A stretch of 64,000 nt of DNA from Bradyrhizobium iriomotense (GCF_018130765.1 NZ_JAFCJZ010000002.1:1-64000), one strand, 5' to 3'. Positions 34,141-43,105 are shown, counted from the first letter of the stretch. Notes: a model not told the origin generated them from the sequence alone. Numbers and translations are program-made.

Positions 34141-35391
34141 ATGAAGGCGATTATCGTCGGTGGCGGTATCGGTGGCCTCACCACGGCATTGATGTTCCGC
34201 TCGCGGGGCCTCGATTGCGAGATCTTCGAACAAGCCGAGACCATCCGCGAGCTCGGTGTCGGCATCAACACATTGCCGCATGCGATGCGTGAATTGGCAG
34301 GCCTCGGCCTGCTGCAGAAGCTCGACGATGTCGCTATCCGCACTGACCAGCTCTATTACCTCAATCGCCACGGCCAGGAAGTGTGGCGCGAAGCCCGCGG
34401 CATCGACGCCGGCCACGACGTGCCGCAATTCTCGATCCATCGCGGCCGCCTTCAGGGCGTCATTCATCGTGCCGTCGAGGAACGGCTCGGAGCAAGCGCG
34501 ATCCACACCGGTTGCCGTCTCGGAGCGTTCACGCAGGACGAGGGCGGCGTCACCGCCTATTTCTTTGATCGTGCCGGCGCGCATATCCACACTGCGCGTG
34601 GCGATATCCTGATCGGTGCCGACGGAATCCATTCACGCGTCCGCGAGACATTGTTCCCGAACGAGGGGCCGCCGTGCTGGAACGGCTTGATGCTGTGGCG
34701 CGGTGCGCGCGACTGGCCGCTGTTCCTCACCGGCAAGTCGATGATCGTGGCCGGCGGCCTCAACGCCAAGGTGGTGATCTATCCGATTGCGGAGGGATCG
34801 AGCCCCGCAAGCCGTCTGACCAATTGGGCGGTTCTGGTGAAGGTCGGCGAGGGCAATGCCCCGCCACCGCGGAAAGAGGACTGGTCGCGGCCGGGCCGCC
34901 GCGAGGAACTGATGCCTCACGTGGCGCGCTTCTCGGTGCCCTATATCGACGTGAAGAGCCTGATCTCGGCAACGCCCGAATTCTACGAGTACCCGACCTG
35001 CGACCGCGATCCCTTGCCCTATTGGTCGTCGGGGCGCGTCACGCTGCTCGGCGATGCCGCGCATCCCATGTACCCGGTCGGTTCCAACGGCGCCTCGCAG
35101 GCGATCCTCGACGCACGCTGCCTCGCTGACGCGCTGGTGCGCGCCGAGCATCCGCGCCAGGCGCTGCTCGAATATGAGAAGAAGCGCCTGCCGATGACTG
35201 CGGACATCGTGCGCTCCAACCGCCGCGGCGGCCCCGAGGGCGTCATCGATGCCGTCGAGCAGCTCGCGCCCGACGGCTTCGACAATGTCGACAATGTGCT
35301 GAGCTATTCCCAGCGCGAGGCGATCGTGCGCGGCTATGCCACAAAGGCAGGCTTCGCCGCTGTCCCGGGACTGGCGGCGGTGCGTGCTTGA
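34141..35391 (+). CDS. FAD-dependent monooxygenase, 416 aa
   Basis: Class A flavin hydroxylase. FAD motif AIIVGGGIGGLTTALMFRSR; DG motif ILIGADGIHSRVRETLF; third motif VTLLGDAAHPMYPVGSNGAS. The length and segments match the PhzS/3-hydroxybenzoate 6-hydroxylase group. It probably hydroxylates a free aromatic acid feeding or bypassing the CoA route. GGAG precedes the ATG at 34141, 55 bp after the fused enzyme; it has no operator-like site of its own, so it likely shares the transcript starting near 31700. Confidence 0.85.
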   Translation: MKAIIVGGGIGGLTTALMFRSRGLDCEIFEQAETIRELGVGINTLPHAMRELAGLGLLQKLDDVAIRTDQLYYLNRHGQEVWREARGIDAGHDVPQFSIHRGRLQGVIHRAVEERLGASAIHTGCRLGAFTQDEGGVTAYFFDRAGAHIHTARGDILIGADGIHSRVRETLFPNEGPPCWNGLMLWRGARDWPLFLTGKSMIVAGGLNAKVVIYPIAEGSSPASRLTNWAVLVKVGEGNAPPPRKEDWSRPGRREELMPHVARFSVPYIDVKSLISATPEFYEYPTCDRDPLPYWSSGRVTLLGDAAHPMYPVGSNGASQAILDARCLADALVRAEHPRQALLEYEKKRLPMTADIVRSNRRGGPEGVIDAVEQLAPDGFDNVDNVLSYSQREAIVRGYATKAGFAAVPGLAAVRA

Positions 35392-35405
35392 TGCACTTCT
35401 GATTG

Positions 35406-35453
35406 AGCATGCCCCTTCCGGAAAACCGCTTCACCCTTTTCCGGGGGCATGCT
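35406..35453. repeat. intergenic palindromic repeat 1
   Basis: AGCATGCCCC-TTCCGGAAAA pairs with TTTTCC-GGGGGCATGCT around a short loop. The same design (GCATG...CCGGAA/TTCCGAAAA...CATGC) recurs at 47644. It sits between convergent genes and may also serve as a bidirectional terminator. Confidence 0.6.
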
Positions 35454-35454
35454 G

Positions 35455-35913
35455 TTAGCCGGCGCCAGGAGGCGGCGGCAGGAAGTGGATGTTGAACTCG
35501 GCGGCCATCGCCACCACGTCCTCGGGCTTCTGCTCCTTCATGTTGTGAAGGCCCCAGAACAGATCGAACAGCTTGCGGCTCGGCGAGACCCAGAACAGCA
35601 CCTTTGCGGTCTGCTCTGATTTGTTGAAAATGCCGTGCGGCACGCCCATGCCGAGACGGATCAGGTCGCCCGCAGTTGCCTGCGCCTCCGAATTGCCGAG
35701 CACGAAGTCGAGCTTGCCCTCCAGCATGTAGAGATACTCATCCTGGTCGGGATGAATGTGCGGCGGCACGAACGTGCCCGGCGGCAGCGTTGCGTGCCAA
35801 GAGAAGCTGTTCTCGGCGTAGCTTTTCGGCACGTAGGTCTGGCCGAGGATGTTCCAGGAAATGCCCTGGATCCCCTCATTGGCCCGTGTGATGCCGGTGA
35901 TTTCGCTCTTCAT
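35455..35913 (-). CDS. cupin domain protein
   Basis: A 152-aa single-cupin protein. The metal-binding motif 1 is PPHIHPDQDEYLYMLEGKLD (two His and a Glu), and motif 2 is GDLIRLGMGVPHGIFN, with one His. It could be a small dioxygenase/isomerase or a ligand sensor for the pathway. It lies 30 bp downstream of the binding-protein gene on the same strand, so both are probably expressed from the MarR-controlled region near 37263. Confidence 0.82.
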   Translation of the reverse strand: MKSEITGITRANEGIQGISWNILGQTYVPKSYAENSFSWHATLPPGTFVPPHIHPDQDEYLYMLEGKLDFVLGNSEAQATAGDLIRLGMGVPHGIFNKSEQTAKVLFWVSPSRKLFDLFWGLHNMKEQKPEDVVAMAAEFNIHFLPPPPGAG

Positions 35914-35943
35914 TGCAGTCCTCCCTTAACGCGACGCGCGGTT

Positions 35944-37119
35944 TCAGTTTGCCGCCTTGCAGTCCTTGGCATAGCGGTCGCCGTAATTCTCAAAGACCTT
36001 CTGAACGATCTCGGTCTGGAACTTGCCGTCCGGACGCTTGGCGACCTTGGTGAGGTAGAAATTCTGGATCGGATAGCCGTTGGCGTTGAACTTGAAAGCG
36101 CCACGCAGCGAGGTGAAATCCGCTTTCTTCAGCGCGGCTCCGACTGCCTCCTTGTTCGAGAGGTCGCCTTTCACGCCCCTGATGGCGCTGTCGATCAGCA
36201 TCGCCGCGTCATAGGCCTGGAAGGCGTAGGTGCCGGGCACGACGTTGTAGGCCGCTTCATAGGCCGCGACGAATTTCTTGTTCTGTGGGTTGTCGAGATT
36301 GGGCGCCCAGTTCGCGCCGCCGAACATGCCGACGGCCGCGTCCTGCTGCGCCGGCAGCGTCGATTCGTCCACTGTGAACGCCGAGAGCACCGGAATGGTG
36401 TCGGCAAGGCCCGCCTGGCGGTACTGCTTGACGAGATTGACGCCGAGACCGCCCGGCATGAACGTGAAGAGCGCATCGGGCTTCTGCGAGGAGATCTTGG
36501 ACAGCTCCGGCTGGAAGTCCAGCGTGTTCAGCGGCATGTAGGATTCCTCGGCGATCTCGCCCTTGTAGTCGAGCTTGAAGCCGGCGACCGAGTCCTTGCC
36601 GGCCTGATAATTCGGCACCATCAGGTACATGCGCTTGTAGCCGCGATCCTGGGCGACCTTGCCGAGGATCTCGTGGACCTGGTCGTTCTGGTACGACGTC
36701 ACGTAGAAAAACGGGTTGCAGTCCTTGCCGGCAAAGGTCGACGGCCCAGCATTGGGGCTGATCAGGAACACCTTCGATTCGGTCACGGGCCGGTGGATCG
36801 CCTGGAGGATGTTGGAGAAGATCGGGCCGACCACGAAATCGACCTTCTCGCGCTCGAGCAGGCCCTTGACCTTGGTCACCGCAGCGTCCGGCTTGAGCTC
36901 GTCGTCGACCACCACGACCTCGACATCGCGGCCGCCCATCTTGCTGCCGAGGTCCTTGACCGCGAGCGCGAAGCCGTCGCGAACCTGCTGGCCGAGCGCG
37001 GCGGCGGGCCCCGACAGGGTCACGATCACGCCGAGCTTGATCTTCTCCTGGGCGAGGGCGGGGCTCATTGCGGTGCCGAGCAGCAAGGTGGCTGCGGCCA
37101 AGGTCGACTGCATTTTCAT
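35944..37119 (-). CDS. branched-chain-amino-acid-type ABC substrate-binding protein (aromatic acid uptake likely)
   Basis: A 391-aa periplasmic protein. Signal peptide MKMQSTLAAATLLLGTAMSP with cleavage near ALAQ. The mature part starts KIKLGVIVTLSGPAAALGQQ and has VVDDELKPDAAVTKVKGLLE, typical of LivJ-like receptors; several of these bind aromatic acids. No cognate permease or ATPase genes lie in the window, so it is an orphan here. GAGG 9 nt before the ATG at 37119 sets the start. It diverges from the MarR gene, with two operator-like sites between. Confidence 0.87.
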   Translation of the reverse strand: MKMQSTLAAATLLLGTAMSPALAQEKIKLGVIVTLSGPAAALGQQVRDGFALAVKDLGSKMGGRDVEVVVVDDELKPDAAVTKVKGLLEREKVDFVVGPIFSNILQAIHRPVTESKVFLISPNAGPSTFAGKDCNPFFYVTSYQNDQVHEILGKVAQDRGYKRMYLMVPNYQAGKDSVAGFKLDYKGEIAEESYMPLNTLDFQPELSKISSQKPDALFTFMPGGLGVNLVKQYRQAGLADTIPVLSAFTVDESTLPAQQDAAVGMFGGANWAPNLDNPQNKKFVAAYEAAYNVVPGTYAFQAYDAAMLIDSAIRGVKGDLSNKEAVGAALKKADFTSLRGAFKFNANGYPIQNFYLTKVAKRPDGKFQTEIVQKVFENYGDRYAKDCKAAN

Positions 37120-37262
37120 CTTTTTTCCTCGTGACATCAGGGCCTGCGCAGCAAGCCGCGTACTCCAATCCAAGCTTATGCCGATGATGGCTGCCGCGGC
37201 AAGCAAGGCTCAAGACGTCGCCATCCCGCGCGGCGGTGCGCATGCAAGCGGCGCGCCAATTA

Positions 37263-37277
37263 TTTGAAGCCTAAAGA
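37263..37277. promoter_or_regulatory. MarR-family operator candidate 4
   Basis: TTTGAAGCCTAAAGA, 12 of 15 matches to TTTTAAGCCTAAAAT, in the divergent region between the binding-protein gene (minus) and the MarR gene (plus). Bases 37120-37396 hold no gene. Confidence 0.55.
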
Positions 37278-37331
37278 AATCGGCGTGCGGTCGATTGCTG
37301 CAGCTTTGGACTTGCGGCCGGCTTCAATTTA

Positions 37332-37346
37332 TTTGAAGCTCAAAAC
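37332..37346. promoter_or_regulatory. MarR-family operator candidate 5
   Basis: TTTGAAGCTCAAAAC, 11 of 15 matches to the element, 50 bp before the MarR start, consistent with autoregulation. Confidence 0.5.
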
Positions 37347-37396
37347 GTTGGGGAATCCGTGCCGGCGCCAATGCCTGCCGTCAATGACTGCATCAG

Positions 37397-37888
37397 ATGC
37401 TTGATTCCGAGACCAAGGCCGTCGAGACGCCGGAGGACCACGCCGAAGAGCTTCGGCTGTGGCTGCGCTTGTTGACCTGCACCACCCTGATCGAGGGTGA
37501 GGTGCGCGGCCGGTTGCGGCAGCGCTTCGACGTCACGCTGCCCCGGTTCGACCTGATGGCGCAACTCGACAAGGCGCCCGACGGCATGACGCTGTCCGAC
37601 GTCTCCAAGCGCATGATGGTCTCCAACGGCAACGTCACCGGTCTCGTCGAGCGTCTCGTGGAATCAGGCCATCTCGACCGGCGCACCTCGGAAACCGACC
37701 GCCGCGTCCAGGTGATCCGGCTGACAAAGCTCGGCCGCGCCGAATTTCGCAAGATGGCTGCGGAACATGAGACCTGGATCGCCGATCTCTTCGCCGACCT
37801 GACACCGAAGGACGTGCGCGAGCTGATGCGCCTCCTCGCGAAAACCAAGGCGTCGGCGCAGAAATCGGCCGTGCGCCGTCGGCCCTAG
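37397..37888 (+). CDS. MarR family transcriptional regulator
   Basis: A 163-aa winged-helix regulator. The helix-turn-helix is MTLSDVSKRMMVSNGNVTGL, and the wing is RRTSETDRRVQVIRLTKLGR with the conserved Asp-Arg. Family members are usually repressors released by aromatic acids or aryl-CoA thioesters. Here the six related 15-bp sites at 29857, 29938, 31684, 37263, 37332 and 37971 all lie before genes of the CoA pathway, and one is before its own gene. It is therefore very probably the pathway's repressor (inference). Confidence 0.87.
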   Translation: MLDSETKAVETPEDHAEELRLWLRLLTCTTLIEGEVRGRLRQRFDVTLPRFDLMAQLDKAPDGMTLSDVSKRMMVSNGNVTGLVERLVESGHLDRRTSETDRRVQVIRLTKLGRAEFRKMAAEHETWIADLFADLTPKDVRELMRLLAKTKASAQKSAVRRRP

Positions 37889-37970
37889 GGCCATAGTCGG
37901 CCGGTCTGCCAATCCACTTTGCCGCAGCAAAATGCACGGAATGCCCAAAATCCGCTATTGCGCCAAATTG

Positions 37971-37985
37971 TTTTAAGCCTAAAAT
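37971..37985. promoter_or_regulatory. MarR-family operator candidate 6 (exact element)
   Basis: TTTTAAGCCTAAAAT, exact reverse complement of the site at 31684. It lies 50 bp before the aryl-CoA ligase ATG. Confidence 0.7.
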
Positions 37986-38035
37986 GTTTCCCAGATAGTG
38001 CTGCCGGGTGCTTTCCATGCGCAAAGGAGCGTGCG

Positions 38036-39727
38036 ATGGCCAACGCCGCCAAGGTTCAAGCGTCGGGCTCGTATGACGGCAACGCCGCGACGGCCCATGT
38101 CGATACATTCGCGCGGCAGCATCTGCCGCCGCGCGAGGTCTGGCCCGAATTCATCTTCACGCGGCCGGAGCTGCACTATCCGCCGCGATTGAACTGCGTC
38201 GGTTATTTTCTCGATCGCTGGGTGGAGCAGGGCCACGGCGATGCGCCTTGCGTCATCAGTCCCGCCGTGAGCTACACCTATCGCGAGCTGCAGGCACTCG
38301 TGAACCGCATCGCCAATGTGCTGGTCGGCAAGCTCGGTCTCGTCACCGGCGGGCGCGTGCTGCTGCGCTCGGCCAACAATCCGATGATGGTCGCAACCTA
38401 TCTCGCTGTGATCAAGGCCGGCGGAATTTGCGTGGCGACCATGCCGCTGCTGCGCGCCAAGGAGCTGTTCTATCCGATCCAGAAGGCGGAGATCACGCTG
38501 GCGCTCTGCGACGGAAAACTCGCCGACGAGATGGAGAAGGCGAAGCTAGCTGCGCCCGGTCTCAAGCGGGTCGTCTATTGGGGGAACGGCGCGCCCGACT
38601 CGCTCGAGGCGCTGATCGCCGATGCCAACCCCGAGTTCACGGCCGTCGATACCGCGTCCGACGACATCTGCCTGATCGCCTTCACGTCGGGCACAACAGG
38701 CGATCCCAAGGGCACCATGCATTTCCACCGCGACATGCTGGCCGTCTGCGATGGCTACGCGCGCAACATCCTGCGCGCCGATCAGAAGGATCGCTTCGTC
38801 GGCTCGGCGCCGCTCGCCTTCACCTTCGGCTTCGGCGGCGTGTTGTTTCCGATGCACATCGGCGCCTCTTTCGTGGTGCTGGAGAAGACGACGCCGGACG
38901 ACATCCTGACGGCGATCGAGCAGTACAAGACCACAGTCTGTTTCACCGCGCCGACCGCTTATCGCGCCATGATCGGCAAGCTTCCGGGACGCGACATCTC
39001 CTCGCTTCGGAAGTGCGTCTCGGCCGGTGAGACACTGCCAAAGCCCACATTCGACGCCTGGCTCAAGGCCACCGGCATCAAGCTGATGGACGGTATCGGC
39101 TCGACCGAGATGCTGCACATCTTCATCAGCGCGACCGAGGACGAGATCCGCCCGGGCGCGACGGGCAAGCCGGTGCCGGGCTATGAGGCCAAGATCGTCG
39201 ATGACGCCGGCAATGACGTGCCGCCGGGCACAATGGGGAAGCTCGCCGTGCGCGGGCCGACCGGCTGCCGTTATCTTGCCGACGAGCGGCAACGGAAATA
39301 CGTCCAGAACGGCTGGAACATCACCGGCGACACCTATCTGATGGATAGCGACGGCTATTTCTGGTACCAGTCGCGCTCCGACGACATGATCGTGTCGGCG
39401 GGCTATAATATCGCAGGCACCGACGTCGAGGCGGCGCTGCTGACGCACCCTTCTGTTGTCGAGTGCGGTGTGGTTGGTGCGCCGGACGAGGCGCGCGGGA
39501 TGATCGTGAAGGCTTATGTCATCGCCGCACCCGGGGTGACGGCGGACGCTCAGCTCGCAGCCGAGTTGCAGGAGCATGTCAAACGCGAGATCGCGCCGTA
39601 CAAATATCCGCGCGCCATCGAGTTCGTGACGCAACTTCCGAAGACCGAGACCGGCAAGTTGAAGCGTTTTGCCCTGCGGCAGCTCGCGCAGGCGGCAGCG
39701 ACGTCCCCGGGCGTCGCGGCAGAATGA
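38036..39727 (+). CDS. aryl-CoA ligase, 2-aminobenzoate/benzoate-CoA ligase type
   Basis: A 563-aa adenylate-forming ligase. The P-loop motif is FTSGTTGDPKGTMHFHRD, A5 is DGIGSTEMLHIFIS, A7 is GWNITGDTY, A8 is SRSDDMIVSAGYNIAG, and the A10 lysine lies in TETGKLKRF. The longer N-terminus and the MLHIF context are those of benzoate-CoA ligase relatives, including 2-aminobenzoate-CoA ligase. It makes the aryl-CoA substrate for the fused monooxygenase at 31734. AAAGGAG before the ATG at 38036 sets the start, and an exact operator element lies at 37971. Confidence 0.87.
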   Translation: MANAAKVQASGSYDGNAATAHVDTFARQHLPPREVWPEFIFTRPELHYPPRLNCVGYFLDRWVEQGHGDAPCVISPAVSYTYRELQALVNRIANVLVGKLGLVTGGRVLLRSANNPMMVATYLAVIKAGGICVATMPLLRAKELFYPIQKAEITLALCDGKLADEMEKAKLAAPGLKRVVYWGNGAPDSLEALIADANPEFTAVDTASDDICLIAFTSGTTGDPKGTMHFHRDMLAVCDGYARNILRADQKDRFVGSAPLAFTFGFGGVLFPMHIGASFVVLEKTTPDDILTAIEQYKTTVCFTAPTAYRAMIGKLPGRDISSLRKCVSAGETLPKPTFDAWLKATGIKLMDGIGSTEMLHIFISATEDEIRPGATGKPVPGYEAKIVDDAGNDVPPGTMGKLAVRGPTGCRYLADERQRKYVQNGWNITGDTYLMDSDGYFWYQSRSDDMIVSAGYNIAGTDVEAALLTHPSVVECGVVGAPDEARGMIVKAYVIAAPGVTADAQLAAELQEHVKREIAPYKYPRAIEFVTQLPKTETGKLKRFALRQLAQAAATSPGVAAE

Positions 39728-39742
39728 GAGAAGGATAGAGAA

Positions 39743-40207
39743 TTGTCCGTGACGACGCCGAAAGGCCCGCAGCTTGCGGTGCTGCCGACCGCCGACGAGA
39801 ATGATACAGGTTCGGTGGCGCAGATCCTCCAGCCGTCTGGTTGGCCGGTGCCGAAAGGCTATGCCAACGGCATGGCTGCCGAAGGACGGATCGTCGTCAC
39901 CGGTGGCGTGATCGGCTGGGATGCCGACGAGCGGCTCGCCGACGGATTCGTAGCGCAGGTCCACCAGACCCTGGGCAACATCGCCGCGATCCTGAATGAG
40001 GCCGGCGCGCGCCCCGAACACCTCGTGCGCCTGACCTGGTACGTCGTCGACATGGACGAATACCTGGCGAACCTGAAGGAACTCGGCAGGGTCTACCGCG
40101 CCGTCTTCGGTGCGCATTATCCGGCGATGGCACTGGTCCAGGTCGTGCGGCTGGTCGAGGAGGCGGCCCGGGTCGAGATCGAGGCCACCGCCGTCATCCC
40201 GCGCTGA
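39743..40207 (+). CDS. RidA family protein
   Basis: A 154-aa protein of the YjgF/YER057c/UK114 fold. Segments: VVTGGVIGWDADERLADGFV, VHQTLGNIAAILNEAGARPE and the terminal ARVEIEATAVIP with the conserved Arg that binds the carboxylate. RidA proteins hydrolyse reactive imine/enamine intermediates to ketones and ammonia. Co-transcription with an aryl-CoA ligase (15 bp gap) fits removal of the amino group from an enamine formed after 2-aminobenzoyl-CoA ring reduction. The start is TTG at 39743 or GTG at 39749. Confidence 0.85.
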   Translation: MSVTTPKGPQLAVLPTADENDTGSVAQILQPSGWPVPKGYANGMAAEGRIVVTGGVIGWDADERLADGFVAQVHQTLGNIAAILNEAGARPEHLVRLTWYVVDMDEYLANLKELGRVYRAVFGAHYPAMALVQVVRLVEEAARVEIEATAVIPR

Positions 40208-40235
40208 GCCGCGCTTACTCCTTCAGCTCTTCTTG

Positions 40236-40964
40236 TCAGCTCGCCTTGGCGAGTTCGTCATCTTCAGGCGAGTTCAGGTAGACGCCGGACATGGTATCGA
40301 CCCAGCACAGATGGTCGTGCACCTTCTTCACGCCTTCGACGTTCTCTGCCGCGACGACCGCGGCCTGCCGCGCGCGTTCTTCGGTGATAACGCCGCTGAG
40401 GTGAACGATGCCGTCGCGGACGATGACGTTGAGGCCGAACGGGCACCAGTCGTTCTTCTCCATGGTGTCGATGATGCGGCTGCGAATGTGATCGTCGTCG
40501 GCCGTCGGGTCAGGCACTTCGCGGGCCAGCCCTGCGACCGCCTGCAGCAGATTGGCGCGGGATACGATGCCGACGACCATGTCGCCGCGCACCACCGGCA
40601 GGCGCTTGACGTTGTTCCGCTCCATGAGATCGACGATCTCCGCAAGCGCCGTATCTTCAGTGATGGTCACGGGCGAGGCGGTCATCACCTCCGAGACCTT
40701 ACGGCCGTGTTCGTGGACGAAGTCGCTGGCCGATGTTCCCGGACCCAGGATGAACCGCAACCAGCGCCCCCTCTTGCGTCCCGTGCCGATTTCGCTGCGA
40801 CGGATGAAATCTCCTTCCGAGACGACGCCGACCAGCCTGCCAGCGTCGTCCACCACCGTGAGGCCGCTGACGTGCCGCTTCAGCATGATGTTTGCCGCCT
40901 CCACGATGCTGGTGTCGGGGGTGACCGAGATGACCGACCGGGTCATGATCTGATGGGCGCGCAT
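40236..40964 (-). CDS. CBS-BON domain protein
   Basis: A 242-aa cytoplasmic protein. Two CBS domains: first ITRSV-like (MTRSVISVTPDTSIVEAANI ... GVVSEGDFIRR), second VMTASPVTITEDTALAEIVD ... GIVSRANLL. These are followed by a BON domain (LNVIVRDGIVHLSGVITEER). CBS pairs usually bind adenine nucleotides and sense energy state. GGAG before the ATG at 40964 sets the start. A TTGA-N6-TCAA site is centred 71 bp upstream, suggesting control by FixK/FNR under low oxygen. Confidence 0.87.
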   Translation of the reverse strand: MRAHQIMTRSVISVTPDTSIVEAANIMLKRHVSGLTVVDDAGRLVGVVSEGDFIRRSEIGTGRKRGRWLRFILGPGTSASDFVHEHGRKVSEVMTASPVTITEDTALAEIVDLMERNNVKRLPVVRGDMVVGIVSRANLLQAVAGLAREVPDPTADDDHIRSRIIDTMEKNDWCPFGLNVIVRDGIVHLSGVITEERARQAAVVAAENVEGVKKVHDHLCWVDTMSGVYLNSPEDDELAKAS

Positions 40965-41028
40965 GGAAAACTCCGCTGGCATGTCGAATTTCAATGCGCA
41001 AAACCTAGTCCGCTCGTCGGGGGGCGGT

Positions 41029-41042
41029 TTGACCCAGGTCAA
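41029..41042. promoter_or_regulatory. FixK/FNR-type box
   Basis: TTGACCCAGGTCAA, between the CBS-BON gene (minus) and the PHA synthase gene (plus). The distance of 71 bp from its centre to the CBS-BON start suits activation of that gene. Confidence 0.65.
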
Positions 41043-41174
41043 GCGGACAAGGCCGTTTTGTCCTGCTTGAGCAATCGTGATCCGTGCCGGGATTTGATGC
41101 AGCTCAACGCGGAGCGGAAGCGTCGCCATATCCTGCTGCAGGCGTAGAATAGAAGCCCGCAGGAACAATCAGCC

Positions 41175-43010
41175 ATGAGCGTCGTGAAGATATTTCCCCG
41201 GGCCGAAGCGCCGCTGCAGGCTCCCTCCGCCAAGCCGGTCGCCGAGGTCTCCGCCGTGATTCCCGAAAGGGCCGCAGGGACGCCGGTTGCCTGCAATTGC
41301 CCGCCCGCATCAGATTCGTATCCTCTCGACCGCGCGTTTCATGCCATGCTGGCGCGGTTCACGGGCGGGATTTCGCCGGTGGCCTTGTCGCTCGCCTGGC
41401 TCGATTGGGGCACGCATCTTGCGGCGGCGCCGCAGCACCAGATGGAGATTTCCCGCAATGCTCTTCGCGATACCGGCCGGCTCCTGGGAGCTGCAGCGCA
41501 CGCGATGTCGCAAAAGCCGTGGTCTGTGATCGAGCCGCAGGGACGGGATCGCCGCTTCAAGGACCGTCAATGGGAAACGGCGCCGTTCAATCTGTTTGCG
41601 CAGGCGTTTCTGCTCACCGAGCGCTGGTGGCACGATGCCACGACCGGCATACGCGGCGTGTCCCAGGCAAATGAAGCCATCGTCGAGTTCTCGATGCGCC
41701 AGATGCTCGACATGCTGTCGCCCTCCAACTTTGCAGCCACCAATCCGCAGGTTCTGGAAAAGGCGTTCCAGAGCGGCGGAGAGAACTTCGTGTTCGGCTG
41801 GCAAAACTGGTGCAGTGACCTGATGCGCCTGCTCTCCACGAAGCCGGCGGGCGACGATCAGTTTGTCGTCGGCAAGACAGTGGCGGCCTCGCCCGGCAAG
41901 GTCGTGTACCGCAACAATCTGATCGAGCTGATCCAGTACCATCCGACGACCGCGCAGGTGCGGCCGGAGCCTATCCTGATCGTGCCGGCCTGGATCATGA
42001 AGTACTACATCCTCGATCTGTCGCCGCAGAATTCCCTGGTCAAATACCTGACCGGTCAGGGCTTCACCGTCTTCGCGATTTCCTGGCGCAATCCGGATGC
42101 GAACGATCGGGATGTGGCCTTCGACGACTATCGCAAGCTGGGCGTGATGGCCGCATTGGACATGATCGGTCGGATCGTGCCGGGCCGGAAGGTCCACGCG
42201 CTCGGCTACTGTCTGGGAGGCACTTTGCTGTCGATCGCCGCTGCGGCCATGGGACGCGACGGCGACAGCCGTCTCGGCACCATCACGCTCCTCGCCGCGC
42301 AGACCGATTTCACCGAGGCCGGCGAATTGACGCTCTTTATCAATGAGAGCCAGGTCGCCTTCCTCGAGGACATGATGTGGCAGCGCGGCTATCTCGACAC
42401 CACACAGATGGCCGGCGCATTCCAGCTGTTGCGCTCCAATGAGCTGATCTGGTCGCGGCTGTCGCATGATTATCTGATGGGCGAGGGCTCGCCGTCGAGC
42501 GACCTGATGGCCTGGAACGCCGACGCCACGCGGTTGCCCTATCGCATGCACTCGGAGTATCTGCGCAAGCTGTTCCTGCACAACGATCTGGCCGAAGGTC
42601 GCTATCGCGTCGAATGCAGGAGCGTCTCGCTGTCCGACATTCACACGCCGATGTTCGTGGTCGGCACGCTCGCCGATCATGTCGCGCCGTGGCGATCCGT
42701 CTACAAGATCCACTATCAGGTCGACGCCGACGTGACGTTCGTGTTGACAAGCGGCGGTCATAACGCCGGTGTCGTCGCGCCTCCTGGCGAGTCCTGGCAC
42801 AACTACCAGGTCAAGACCAAGGCTGCGGACGCGCCTTTTGTCGGTCCGGAGGAGTGGCTGAAGCTGGCGCCGCATGTTGAGGGTTCGTGGTGGCCTGAAT
42901 GGACCCAATGGTTGGCGGCGCGCTCAGGCGCGACCTGCGATCCACCGTCGATCGGGTTCGGAGACATTGACGGCCTGCCCGACGCGCCGGGCGACTACGT
43001 CCACACCTAG
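41175..43010 (+). CDS. phaC: poly(3-hydroxyalkanoate) synthase, class I type
   Basis: A 611-aa PHA polymerase. The lipase-like box is GYCLGGTLLSIAAAA with nucleophile Cys346; the general base region is VGTLADHVAPWRSVYKI, and the catalytic His is in GGHNAGVV. N-terminal PhaC_N segments include the later WWHDATTG and RNNLIELIQYHP. It polymerises 3-hydroxyacyl-CoA into storage granules. The N-terminal 50 residues are Pro/Ala-rich with two Cys pairs, longer than the standard enzyme. The location in the low-oxygen block fits storage of reductant when respiration is limited. Confidence 0.88.
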   Translation: MSVVKIFPRAEAPLQAPSAKPVAEVSAVIPERAAGTPVACNCPPASDSYPLDRAFHAMLARFTGGISPVALSLAWLDWGTHLAAAPQHQMEISRNALRDTGRLLGAAAHAMSQKPWSVIEPQGRDRRFKDRQWETAPFNLFAQAFLLTERWWHDATTGIRGVSQANEAIVEFSMRQMLDMLSPSNFAATNPQVLEKAFQSGGENFVFGWQNWCSDLMRLLSTKPAGDDQFVVGKTVAASPGKVVYRNNLIELIQYHPTTAQVRPEPILIVPAWIMKYYILDLSPQNSLVKYLTGQGFTVFAISWRNPDANDRDVAFDDYRKLGVMAALDMIGRIVPGRKVHALGYCLGGTLLSIAAAAMGRDGDSRLGTITLLAAQTDFTEAGELTLFINESQVAFLEDMMWQRGYLDTTQMAGAFQLLRSNELIWSRLSHDYLMGEGSPSSDLMAWNADATRLPYRMHSEYLRKLFLHNDLAEGRYRVECRSVSLSDIHTPMFVVGTLADHVAPWRSVYKIHYQVDADVTFVLTSGGHNAGVVAPPGESWHNYQVKTKAADAPFVGPEEWLKLAPHVEGSWWPEWTQWLAARSGATCDPPSIGFGDIDGLPDAPGDYVHT

Positions 43011-43105
43011 AGCCCCGTTTCCGAATGAATCGGAACGAGGCTCTGGATTGCTATTTTGACGCGTTTTCTTGACGCGAACCGGTATGCACTTCGTTTGAAA
43101 ACGCT
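43011..43105. repeat. intergenic palindromic repeat 2
   Basis: Two inverted repeats: GAGCC-CGTT-CCGA halves at 43010-43043, and GCGTTTTC (43061-43068) with GAAAACGC (43097-43104) enclosing GACGCGAACCGGTATGCACT. This composite is a dispersed element familiar from Bradyrhizobium intergenic regions (recollection). It fills the space between convergent genes and may act as a terminator. Confidence 0.6.

Noticed and set aside
38546..40117. 523-codon frame antisense to the aryl-CoA ligase
   Set aside because: Shadow frame; the plus strand carries complete ligase motifs.
41310..42908. 532-codon frame antisense to the PHA synthase
   Set aside because: Shadow frame with no motif; the plus strand has the Cys/Asp/His catalytic set.
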